The notes under the pieces: model-generated
What the model saw: the letters and a program-made list of their open reading frames with translations, nothing else
Databases searched by the model: none
Told to the model about the DNA's origin: nothing
NCBI GenBank assembly: GCA_945910005.1
Contig: OX246740.1
Span: 56,475,221-56,539,220 of the forward strand
Direction: 5' to 3'
Origin: Isoperla grammatica
Taxonomy: Eukaryota; Arthropoda; Insecta; Plecoptera; Perlodidae
DNA: 64,000 nucleotides
Part shown: in pieces, positions 41,136 to 49,540 of the stretch
How the letters are laid out: each line of letters starts with the position of its first letter
How positions within the stretch are numbered: the stretch's first letter is position 1
Position numbers and translations under genes: made by a program

Positions 41136-41137
41136 TA

Positions 41138-41778
41138 CATCCGTGCTTATATCTTCCAAACGAACAACGCAAAGACATTAGTATTTTACATTACGTAAAA
41201 CAAAATTGCATTGGAGAATATTAAGTCTGTGCTGAGTAATTCGATTAATACAAGTTACGAGTAACGAAGTAGAAAATTGCATGGATGAGCTCGCAACGCT
41301 ACAATATTCTCATTGGCGAAGAATTTGCTAAATGCAAATTGGCGTTCAAGGAGATATGCTTGGATTCATCGGTGATGTTTGTGCGCAGGCGTGAACTACT
41401 ATTTCTGAGCGAAATGGTCTGAATTGCAACAAGTAACACAAACACGTCTTAGTGTGGTAGCATCGTATTTATATCAACTCTTCCACTCACAGTTGCTCAT
41501 GGGTGTCTGTACCACGTTTCGTGGGAGACATGACAAATATTTATACGTGTTTGAAAACACCACTAACTGTCTGGCATCAACGCTATGGCTACGGTTTGTG
41601 TAATGAACTGAGTTGGTATACTATACCCAACGTTATTAGTCTCAGATCCTTATAGACTGCCCATTGCATGCACACTGTTTCAAAAGAAAATCTCATATTC
41701 TTGTCGTTCTTTCAAACGTTCATAAAGGCGGTTTTCTCTTAGTAGAGTGCACAGGCGTCATTAGTTACGCCCGTTGGG
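41138..41778. other. Gene-less stretch
   Basis: Unique sequence with no supported ORF, RNA gene or repeat between the MITE-like hairpin and the ORF that leads into the Jockey insertion. Confidence 0.5.
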
Positions 41779-41942
41779 TTGGGAGTTTTCGAGTATCGCA
41801 CTCAAGGTTGTAAATTATCCCTAATGGAACTGTTGTACGTAGATGTCAGGGATTACAGAAGTAGAAAATTAAGTTGGCACTATTGGACTCGGCTGTGTCG
41901 TAAGCATGAGATAGTTACGTCGGGGCGACTTTACATAACGCG
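41779..41942 (+). other. Open frame leading into the 78-bp repeat, cut by the Jockey insertion
   Basis: An ATG at 41,779 opens a frame of about 54 codons that reaches the target duplication and ends with T-S-G-R-L-Y-I-T-R. The same peptide stands at the join of every unit of the 78-bp minisatellite beyond the retrotransposon, in the matching frame. Before the insertion the frame would have run from here through the repeat to a stop at about 47,541. Whether it was ever translated is unknown. The unit shows no known domain and the start context is weak. Confidence 0.35.
41929..41942. repeat. Left 14-bp target-site duplication of the Jockey element
   Basis: CTTTACATAACGCG occurs here and again at 47,050-47,063, the two edges of the retrotransposon. 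It belongs to the 78-bp repeat unit, so the insertion struck the first repeat copy. Confidence 0.85.
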
Positions 41943-41953
41943 CGATCGTGACG

Positions 41954-42140
41954 GTGTTGGGTCTTACACCCTCCCTCCCTTCCCTTATCCCGCTCACCAA
42001 CGCGACCGCGGAAGGGTTCTGTCCCCCGCGCTAGTGGCGGTGTCGGGTCTTACACCCTCCCTCCCTTCCCTTATCCCGCTCACCAACGCGACCGCGGAAG
42101 GGTTCTGTCCCCCGCGCTAGTGGCGGTGTCGGGTGTTTAA
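41954..42140 (+). promoter_or_regulatory. 5' UTR tandem monomers (86 bp) of the Jockey element
   Basis: Units starting GTGT(T/C)GGGT lie at 41,954, 42,040 and 42,126. The first two are full and nearly identical, and the third diverges after about 10 bp. Each carries pyrimidine-rich text and a GCGACCGCGGAAGG block. By analogy with monomeric 5' UTRs of other non-LTR elements this is likely the internal promoter. That role is inference. Confidence 0.6.
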
Positions 42141-42207
42141 CCCTCTCTCTTCCCCTTCCTCACCCCCTCCCTCCCCTCCCAGATAGTAAACTATCGCATC
42201 CATAACA

Positions 42208-43998
42208 ATGGTTTTCCCGCCGTTTCACCCGAAGGCCACGCCTGCCGCTGGTCTTCCCCAATTCTTGCCTCATAAGAGGTCTACAATTAATAAACCATCG
42301 CACCCTGGTACCTCCACCGGGATGCTACCCCCGATAATCCCGCCCCTTATGGCAGCTACCACGTCCAAGCCACGCACTCCTGAACCACCTCCAGTGTGGA
42401 CTAAGATCCCACTGAAGGTGAAGGAGCCGCGAAAGGGCCGTTACTCCTTCCCCATTATTTCAACTGACGCAGGAGTCCCTCCATCAGCTCCACTACCCGT
42501 TCAACCAGTCCCAGACAGGCCAGTAACGCCCACCGCAAATAGGTTTCTGGCCCTTGATGTCGACTGCGACATCATGTCGGACGACGACAACTCCCTGGTC
42601 ATAGACTCCGGCGCTGAAAGCGAGATGGAGCTATGCCAGTCTCAACCCTCGACCAGCCGAACAGTGCGTCCGAAACGTCGCCGGACCCACTCGCTTTCCC
42701 CCGAATCAGACGCGTCTTCTGTCCGTTCTACTGCATCCAGGCCACCGAAACTCCATGCACAACGTGCCACTCCCAGCTCCGGAATCCACAAACCGGTAGC
42801 TCAGCATCCCCCAGCCACTCACTCGGACCAAGCAAACCCCGGGACTGTAACCCAGCACTCCTCCGACTCGAAACCCCCGCCCATCCTCTTATACAATATC
42901 GAGAACTATTCCTCTTTGGTCACCCTATTGGCCAAGGCCACCAAAGGGGCATATACCATCTCGGCCACAGCGGAAGCCTTCCGCATTAAACCCAATCTCC
43001 GACAAACCTATGACGAGATTTTCCAATATTTACGGGGCAATAAACTCCTCTTTCACACTTTCCCGACCGTCGAACAGAGACAGAAACGTCTCGTAATTCG
43101 CGGTCTTTCCTCCTCTGTGCCAGTCGAGGACATAAAACTTGATTTGACGGAGCAGGGCGTCAATATCGTTGACCTCCGTCAAATTTTGCATAATGGCGAC
43201 TCTCCATCCACTCGTCGACCCATGCCCTTGTTTGTTGCCACCGTCTCTCTCTTTGACACCGGCGTCCCCCTTCATACAGTCACCATCATCTGCCACCACA
43301 AAGTGACATTTGAACGTTACCGTGGCCAATCAGGTCCACGGCAATGCTTCAATTGCCAACAATTTGGCCATTCATCGGCCTTCTGCCATCTTCCGCCGGC
43401 GTGCTTTAAATGCGCCCAGGCCCACAAGTCAGCGCATTGCCCCAAATCCCCCGACTCACCCGCCACTTGCGTCAACTGCAAACAAGACCACCCAGCCTCG
43501 TACCGGAAATGCAAGGCATATCTTGATGCATGTGATGCCCGAGCACAGAGCAACCAAAACCAGCCAGGCCGTCCGGTAACAAACCGCCGCCAAAAGCAAC
43601 CACCTCCTCCGCCTGCAGCTTCCCAACAGCGTGCTAGCTTCCCCACAGCCACCTTCAGTGCCAAATTTCCCCCACTAGTCTCGTACGCGCAAGCTGTCCA
43701 GGCCTCGACACCACAACAGACTCCACCTGACCTAACTGATGTACCACACACCAGTCCGTCACAGTCTTCTCAACCCCATGGCCCAGTTCCCGCCCCACGG
43801 CGTCCACGTGGCCATGTACCACCTTCACAACCGCCGCCTCCACTGCTGCCGCCTCCACTTGCTCCCCAAGGTCGTAACCCGGCCTGGAATATCATCGGCC
43901 AAATAGCCGATGCCCTCATCGCCTATTCCAGCGACCCCATTATTTCAACCCTAGCTACCCTTCTTAAAACACTCATCTCTGCACCCAACAATGGCTAA
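42208..43998 (+). CDS. Retrotransposon ORF1, gag-like nucleic-acid-binding protein
   Basis: A 596-residue ORF. The first ~225 residues are rich in proline, serine and threonine, with an acidic stretch near residue 120 (DDDN). Residues ~225-375 form a conserved globular part of the type that precedes gag zinc fingers in arthropod elements. Three knuckles follow: CX2CX4HX4C at 380-393, CX2CX3HX4C at 399-411 and CX2CX3HX6C at 421-435. The tail is proline- and glutamine-rich. Such proteins coat the element RNA and chaperone target-primed reverse transcription. Start chosen at the first ATG after the 5' UTR monomers. The last 8 nt overlap ORF2. The frame is intact. Confidence 0.92.
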   Translation: MVFPPFHPKATPAAGLPQFLPHKRSTINKPSHPGTSTGMLPPIIPPLMAATTSKPRTPEPPPVWTKIPLKVKEPRKGRYSFPIISTDAGVPPSAPLPVQPVPDRPVTPTANRFLALDVDCDIMSDDDNSLVIDSGAESEMELCQSQPSTSRTVRPKRRRTHSLSPESDASSVRSTASRPPKLHAQRATPSSGIHKPVAQHPPATHSDQANPGTVTQHSSDSKPPPILLYNIENYSSLVTLLAKATKGAYTISATAEAFRIKPNLRQTYDEIFQYLRGNKLLFHTFPTVEQRQKRLVIRGLSSSVPVEDIKLDLTEQGVNIVDLRQILHNGDSPSTRRPMPLFVATVSLFDTGVPLHTVTIICHHKVTFERYRGQSGPRQCFNCQQFGHSSAFCHLPPACFKCAQAHKSAHCPKSPDSPATCVNCKQDHPASYRKCKAYLDACDARAQSNQNQPGRPVTNRRQKQPPPPPAASQQRASFPTATFSAKFPPLVSYAQAVQASTPQQTPPDLTDVPHTSPSQSSQPHGPVPAPRRPRGHVPPSQPPPPLLPPPLAPQGRNPAWNIIGQIADALIAYSSDPIISTLATLLKTLISAPNNG

Positions 43999-46441
43999 GC
44001 TGGAACTAAAATTACTGGCGTGGAACGCCAATGGAGGAGTTCGTCGCAAAACGGCAGAACTCATCCACCTAGTTCATCAACTTTCCATAGACATCATTCT
44101 CATCAACGAAACTCATCTTCTCCCTTCTGACAACTGGTCTATTCCTGGCTTCCAAATTCTCCGTAACGATCGACTGACAGCGTCTAAACGTACGAGAGGG
44201 GGTGGTACTGCCATTCTCTCTCGCTCTACAGCCGCCGTCGTTCAAGAACCTACCCCCCTTCTTTCTGCGGTCGAAGCCACTATCGCAATTGTGAAAACGG
44301 CTGCTGGCCCGATGCGATGCATCGCAGCATACTCGCCCCCAAATAAACACTTCAGTGGCCCCGACTTTATTTCCCTCTTCACTTCACAAATGCCGACTGT
44401 TCTGGCGGGTGACTTAAATGCCAAACACCATCTTTGGAATTCGGCTGTCAACAACACACGGGGACTTGCTCTTCTTCGTTTCATCACGTCTACCAACCTT
44501 AGACTAAATGTCACTGGGCCTGTCGAACCAACATACCACCACTTTCGTGACACTACCCCTCCCGATGTGCTAGACATTGCCATTATTCGGAACATCCACA
44601 CATCTTACGATATTTCGACAGTCCAGGCACTCACATCCGACCATAATCCGATCCTCATAAATATTGGTAACAAAATCAATTACCAACCACCTACCCCCCG
44701 GTTCTCATACGGAAAAGCCGACTGGCAGCGCTTCCGTAATCATATTCATAACCGCCTCACTGCCCTCCCACTTCCACTTCTCGACTCATCTTCAGCTATC
44801 GATACGTCGATCTCCTTCCTATCGGCTCTTATCCGTCAGGCAGCTAATGTTGCAATCCCCAAATACACACCGTCGCCCTCAACACATCTGTCTTTACCAC
44901 CTGCCCTTCGTGCATGTGTGCGACAGAAAAATCGAGCCCGTCGGCGCTGGCAAGCGTTCCGAACGCCAGACTGCAAGGCCGAATACGACAGACTGCAACG
45001 TGCACTTGACCGCGATATTGCCGACCATATGTCATCGCAGTGGGAGGCAAAACTCTCCACCCTCTCATACCACGACAACTCCATCTGGCGGATGGCCAAG
45101 ACGCTACAGAAGTCGAAAGCACCCAATCCCCCGATCCTCACACCTGCAGGCTGGGCACTTAGTAGCCCGGACAAAGCCGAGGCAATCTCGCGCAGTCTGG
45201 AAATGGCCTTCATCCCTAATCCTCCAGTTCCTGGCGAACCAGATCTGGATAGGTTGATGAAAATCTACTTTTCGAAAACTGTGTGCCCGGAACCCCCACC
45301 TGAGTACAACTTACAGCCCTTTGAACTACGTACCATCTTTTCCAAATTAAACCCCCGTAAAGCCCCTGGTCCCGACGGTATAGGAGCGGTGCTCATTCGA
45401 CAACTTCCCGGGTCAGCTGTGGCAGTCCTCTTCCATATTTATGAACGGTGCCTCACTACGTCATATTTTCCAAAAAATTGGAAAATGGCCAAAATTATCT
45501 CAATCTTAAAACCCGGGAAACCGCCGTCAGACCCGTCCAGCTACAGACCAATCAGCCTTCTCAATGTCATGGCCAAAATGCTTGAGTCTCTGGTCCTAAC
45601 TCGCATCAAGCGCAATTTATCCGACAACACCATTATCCCCCAGTATCAATTTGGTTTCGTAGCAAACACCTCTACGGAACATCAACTTTTACGTCTCACA
45701 AATCGCATCACCCATGGTTTCAATAACAAGAAAGTCACAGCCGTTGCTTTCCTCGACATTGCCAAAGCTTTCGACTCAGTCTGGCATGCTGGCTTGTTAT
45801 TGAAACTAGCCCGGTACAAATTCCCCCTGCATATCATTCACTTTCTCCAATCATTCCTCCACAAAAGAAGTTTTCGGGCATCCTGGCTGGGGTCACTGTC
45901 TTCACCACGAAAAATACGCGCAGGAGTACCTCAGGGATCAGTACTCAGTCCAACTCTATTTAATATTTACACGGCGGACATGCCAGAAATGCCCAAGGGT
46001 GTTGATGTGCATCTCTTTGCAGATGATGACGCCATTGCTGCCACCTCCCGCTCCGCGGAGCTTGCTGTAAAACACCTCCAAGCTGGTCTCGACTTAATAT
46101 CTCCATGGTATGCCAAATGGCGTTTTAAACTCAACGTTGGCAAAACTTCAGCTACCATGTTTACCACTGGTCGTGCCCTCAAACAATTTCCCCTCTTTCT
46201 GGACGGTGTCCCGATCGAATGGTCCAAGACCAATCTGTACCTTGGTGCACTTCTAGACCGCCATCTTAGCTGGAACCATCATGTTACCAAAGTGATGCAA
46301 AAGAGTCGTAACAAAATGTTTGCTCTTCAGTCAATACTGAGGTCTCCAGTTATTGCAGAGAAAGACCGTCTTCGGATCTACACGACCGTTATCCGTCCCA
46401 CATTTCTATATGCCGCTCCCATATGGGGCACCACATACTAA
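43991..46441 (+). CDS. Retrotransposon ORF2, endonuclease/reverse transcriptase (truncated by frameshift)
   Basis: The 816-codon frame starts at an ATG inside the end of ORF1 (ATGGCTAA overlap), suggesting coupled termination and reinitiation. The N-terminal ~225 residues are an APE-like endonuclease: WNANG at 11-15, E40 in NETH, GDLN at 140-143 and SDHNP at 216-220. The RT core follows, with KAPGPDG near 455, LDIAKAFDS with Asp589, GVPQGSVLSP, the catalytic FADD at 676-679 and YLGALLD. All expected active-site residues are present. The frame stops at TAA 46,439-46,441 because of a one-base shift, and the C-terminal part continues in another frame. It nicks target DNA and copies the element RNA at the nick. 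Confidence 0.93.
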   Translation: MAKLELKLLAWNANGGVRRKTAELIHLVHQLSIDIILINETHLLPSDNWSIPGFQILRNDRLTASKRTRGGGTAILSRSTAAVVQEPTPLLSAVEATIAIVKTAAGPMRCIAAYSPPNKHFSGPDFISLFTSQMPTVLAGDLNAKHHLWNSAVNNTRGLALLRFITSTNLRLNVTGPVEPTYHHFRDTTPPDVLDIAIIRNIHTSYDISTVQALTSDHNPILINIGNKINYQPPTPRFSYGKADWQRFRNHIHNRLTALPLPLLDSSSAIDTSISFLSALIRQAANVAIPKYTPSPSTHLSLPPALRACVRQKNRARRRWQAFRTPDCKAEYDRLQRALDRDIADHMSSQWEAKLSTLSYHDNSIWRMAKTLQKSKAPNPPILTPAGWALSSPDKAEAISRSLEMAFIPNPPVPGEPDLDRLMKIYFSKTVCPEPPPEYNLQPFELRTIFSKLNPRKAPGPDGIGAVLIRQLPGSAVAVLFHIYERCLTTSYFPKNWKMAKIISILKPGKPPSDPSSYRPISLLNVMAKMLESLVLTRIKRNLSDNTIIPQYQFGFVANTSTEHQLLRLTNRITHGFNNKKVTAVAFLDIAKAFDSVWHAGLLLKLARYKFPLHIIHFLQSFLHKRSFRASWLGSLSSPRKIRAGVPQGSVLSPTLFNIYTADMPEMPKGVDVHLFADDDAIAATSRSAELAVKHLQAGLDLISPWYAKWRFKLNVGKTSATMFTTGRALKQFPLFLDGVPIEWSKTNLYLGALLDRHLSWNHHVTKVMQKSRNKMFALQSILRSPVIAEKDRLRIYTTVIRPTFLYAAPIWGTTY

Positions 46442-46778
46442 TTTTCTAAAATTACAGCGCCTCCAAAATACTGTCCTCCGAGTGGTGATGCACCTCCCTA
46501 AATACACCCCAATCGTTCCGCTCCACACTTCTCTGGATCTACCTTTGGTAGACAAGTTGGTTCAGGATCGATCCCTTAAATTCTTTAACTCTTTATCACG
46601 GCACCCAAACCCTCTCGTGAGGTCACAGTTGGACTTTATGCCCAACCCTCATGATAGATATCTCCGTCCAGTCGCGAGCATAAACACCCTTGAATTCAGG
46701 CCTCCCAACCCACAGGCATGTGGACGCCACCGCAACATTCGCCTTCCCCTCTTTGCCAAGAAAAGACGGGTGAGGTAG
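46442..46778 (+). pseudogene. Displaced C-terminal part of ORF2
   Basis: In the frame one base away, sequence continues with FLKLQRLQNTVLRVV and then ~95 further residues to TAG at 46,776-46,778. LQRLQN followed by a hydrophobic run is typical of the region after the RT domain in Jockey-type proteins. The joint lies between about 46,420 and 46,445. A single-base deletion (or a sequencing error) in an otherwise open ORF2 of about 930 codons is the simplest explanation. Confidence 0.8.
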
Positions 46779-47050
46779 TACCTCTATTCATTCCCATCAG
46801 GACCCTTCCTGAACTTACCTATTTATTCCTAGTAGTTGTAAACCCAACCTCTTCTATTAATTTCATACTAATATCACTCTAAATTCTTTCTGCCTTCGGG
46901 CCATTTCATTCTTTTTCCAAACGTTCTGCCTTCAGCAACAAAACCATCACATCTGTATTCTAATCATACTTCTCTTAAGGACACTGTCCGGTCGAGATTG
47001 TCAAGCAAAAGGAAACTGTACCTTATTGCCACCATCCAAAGCTCCAAAGC

Positions 47051-47504
47051 TTTACATAACGCGAGACGCTAAGATGTTTGGATCCAGAGAGTTGTACGGG
47101 AAGATATGCCGACCTACGTCGGGGCGACTTTACATAACGCGAGACGCTAAGATGTTTGGATCCAGAGAGTTGTACGGGAAGATATGCCGACCTACGTCGG
47201 GGCGACTTTACATAACGCGAGACGCTAAGATGTTTGGATCCAGAGAGTTGTACGGGAAGATATGCCGACCTACGTCGGGGCGACTTTACATAACGCGAGA
47301 CGCTAAGATGTTTGCATCCAGAGAGTTGTACGGGAAGATATGCCGACCTACGTCGGGGCGACTTTACATAACACGAGACGCTAAGATGTTTGCATCCAGA
47401 GAGTTGTACGGGAAGATATGCCGACCTACGTCGGGGCGACTTTACATAACACTAGACGCTAAGATGTTTGGATCCAGAGAGTTGTACGGGAAGATATGCC
47501 GACC
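47051..47504. repeat. 78-bp minisatellite, about 5.8 copies
   Basis: TTTACATAACGCGAGACGC recurs every 78 bp from 47,051. Copies differ by only a few bases (for example GGATCC/GCATCC and GCGAGA/ACGAGA/ACTAGA). Because 78 is a multiple of three, one plus-strand frame stays open across all copies, as a 26-residue repeat, and ends at about 47,541. The Jockey element sits in the first copy. It may be a simple minisatellite or the tail of a repetitive coding sequence. No family was recognised. Confidence 0.9.
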
Positions 47505-47544
47505 GTGCAATGATGTTATCTTGGGCTCGAGCGAGATTTAGAGC

Positions 47545-49030
47545 TCCATAAAACGATAAAACTGATTTCTCCGTCGGTCCAACAGAAACTTGTGCCAAAT
47601 TCACTGTAAACATTCGATTTGGTTCCGAGCAAACACAGGAATCTCAAGCTTGCTTGGTCTAGCCACACGGGTCGTAAGTTCAAGCCGCATTAATATTCTT
47701 AGTACCGTCACAAATATGGCGCAACAAAAGAAAATCAAATTTGTGTTATTTTTATACGAAGAAAAGTACAATTCCTTTCATTTGATTCATTTCAGAACTA
47801 ACTTGCGTACACAGCAGAACAGATGATACAATACGGCTCTATAAACCACCACGGGACTTGTTTATGTTTTGTTTTCATCCTGAAGAACTATGGGATAATA
47901 AAAACAAGTATTCAATGTGGTAAAACACACATTTATTGGAGAATGATTTATTGGGGACCGTAAGAGATAATCGATTTAAGCCAAATCACGCCAAGAATCT
48001 ATTGAAATATTGTTTTGCGAAAATAATATTGAAACTGTATTCTAGTATGTTCAGCCAATCATGGCCCAGAGATATTTAGACTGCGAGGTTGTGCGGCTGA
48101 CGCGCGTAAACAACACTTGACGCGCGCGTCGGATCAGGCGCGTTAAACAGACCACCTTTTACCCGTTTCATTAATGATAACTGACGAACCGCGCACGAAA
48201 ACTGGAGCCAAATCTTACACAACCGTCTTTTTCTTTAATTCTAGCTGACCACAGAAAAACTCTTTGTTAACGTTTCCCACCTAGGTAAATCAGTTTTATA
48301 AACTGAATGTATACATTAAATAAATTAAATGCACATATATAATGCACGATGAAAATGTTCACCAAATAATTACAATCAACAGTACAAGTAAATGGGGCAA
48401 TATTAATTAAAACATTAAAATTAATAACGTGTTTTATATTGCATATTATTATTTTCAATAATACGTAATTCAAATCCAATCATCTGTTATCGTGGATTAT
48501 TGGTTAAAAGCATAGCTGAATATTCTGCTTTTAATTACTCATATTTTCACTATATATCCCTACTGGCTTGGATATCTATTTAATTATTTTATCAATAAAC
48601 CTCCTAGCCTACAATTAATTGAACTACACTATATCTCATTATCACACAATCCAATACTACTTTTTAACACATTTTTATGGGATGTGGGAATGAATACGAT
48701 CAGTATGGTAATCACGTTTCAATGTGTGCAATTTCAGCCCGTCAGTTAGTTTATTTGTGTGAAAAACACAAAACGAAAAAAAAAAACATGGGGCCGAGGG
48801 CACAAGTACAAAAAAAACGTCCACACTCATGATTCGTATTTGTTTCATTGCATTTAAATTAGTATTTACCAACAGTGAGTGAATACAAACACATTTCAAT
48901 ACTTTGAACTGGTACCGACTCAATTATTAAAGTGTGCGTCATGACGGAGGGAAAAAGGGGGGCAGACCTGACGTCAACATCAATGGGCCCTGACGGCTTT
49001 GATCTCTTTGCCTCATCTTGTCGGTTATTA
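47545..49030. other. Gene-less AT-rich stretch
   Basis: No supported ORF. A GCGCG-rich patch lies at about 48,100-48,145 in otherwise AT-rich sequence, with A runs near 48,777-48,787 and 48,811-48,817. Nothing else was recognised. Confidence 0.5.
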
Positions 49031-49032
49031 TG

Positions 49033-49171
49033 TTTAGCGGAAGCGTTTAGCCATGTAGACAATGCTCAGGAACTCTTCCTTGCGGTTCAAGAGTGCGGCG
49101 TCCAATATCGTATTTTCCGAGACGCTGAGCTTGAGTCTCGAAACGAGCGAGATCAGCTTTTCTGTTGCTGT
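49033..49171 (-). pseudogene. Relic of a cytochrome P450 C-terminal exon
   Basis: On the minus strand this reads ...EKLISLVSRLKLSVSENTIL..., then after a gap EEFLSIV and a stop (TAA at 49,035-49,033). It aligns with the last exon of the P450 gene at 61,119-61,330 (VALISLISRFEFTVSDKTIF ... LFLNIV). In the best 60-nt block roughly three quarters of bases are the same by eye. The middle of the exon, which normally carries the conserved PKGG-type turn, is missing by a deletion. No heme exon was found upstream, and a foldback-like element begins 370 bp away. A paralogous fragment that no longer codes is the best reading. Confidence 0.7.
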
Positions 49172-49540
49172 AGGAGCAAAACAAATGAACTAACTCATAC
49201 ATACTTAAGAACAATGTTAACACAGACAGAAGTTAGACTAGCGCATGCAAAGATTATAGTGTTTATTATTAAAACTTTGATGAAGACCTACATATAGAAG
49301 CTCATTATTTAAAATTAATCCACTTATAAGTTATAATCGATATACCATGTGCGCATAAATGAAAGATATCCATATAAAAACAAGACTGAAAATACTGGAT
49401 TTACCCAAATATGAACAATATTGTTTCAAGCATGAATTATTTCATTTTTAATGTATTATCTAGTGTGAAACTTCGTTATATTGAAGATAGGCGGGTAGGC
49501 CTACTGAAACCTAAGTTTCAGTCGTGTTTTCACCTATTCA
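49172..49540. other. Spacer between P450 relic and foldback-like repeat
   Basis: About 370 bp of AT-rich sequence. No further P450 exon could be read in it on the minus strand. Confidence 0.5.

Larger units (their letters stand above)
41943..47049 (+). mobile_element. Near full-length Jockey-clade non-LTR retrotransposon
   Basis: A 5.1-kb element with 5' UTR monomers, ORF1 (gag with three zinc knuckles), ORF2 (APE-type endonuclease plus reverse transcriptase), a 3' UTR of about 270 bp and a 14-bp target duplication. It is more GC-rich than the surrounding DNA. The 3' end is not poly(A). It finishes with two copies of CCAAAGCT-like text (ATCCAAAGCTCCAAAG). Clade assignment rests on the ORF layout, endonuclease type and gag knuckle spacing, which match the Jockey group best known from arthropods. 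One frameshift near the end of ORF2 means this copy is probably not autonomous as sequenced. Confidence 0.9.

Noticed and set aside
42633..46233. Overlapping ORFs on both strands of the Jockey element (up to 197 codons)
   Set aside because: They are shadows of the two real ORFs in GC-rich coding sequence.
48932..49297. 121-codon plus-strand ORF
   Set aside because: It lies opposite the P450 relic. The similarity with the 61-kb locus is explained by the minus-strand P450 reading.
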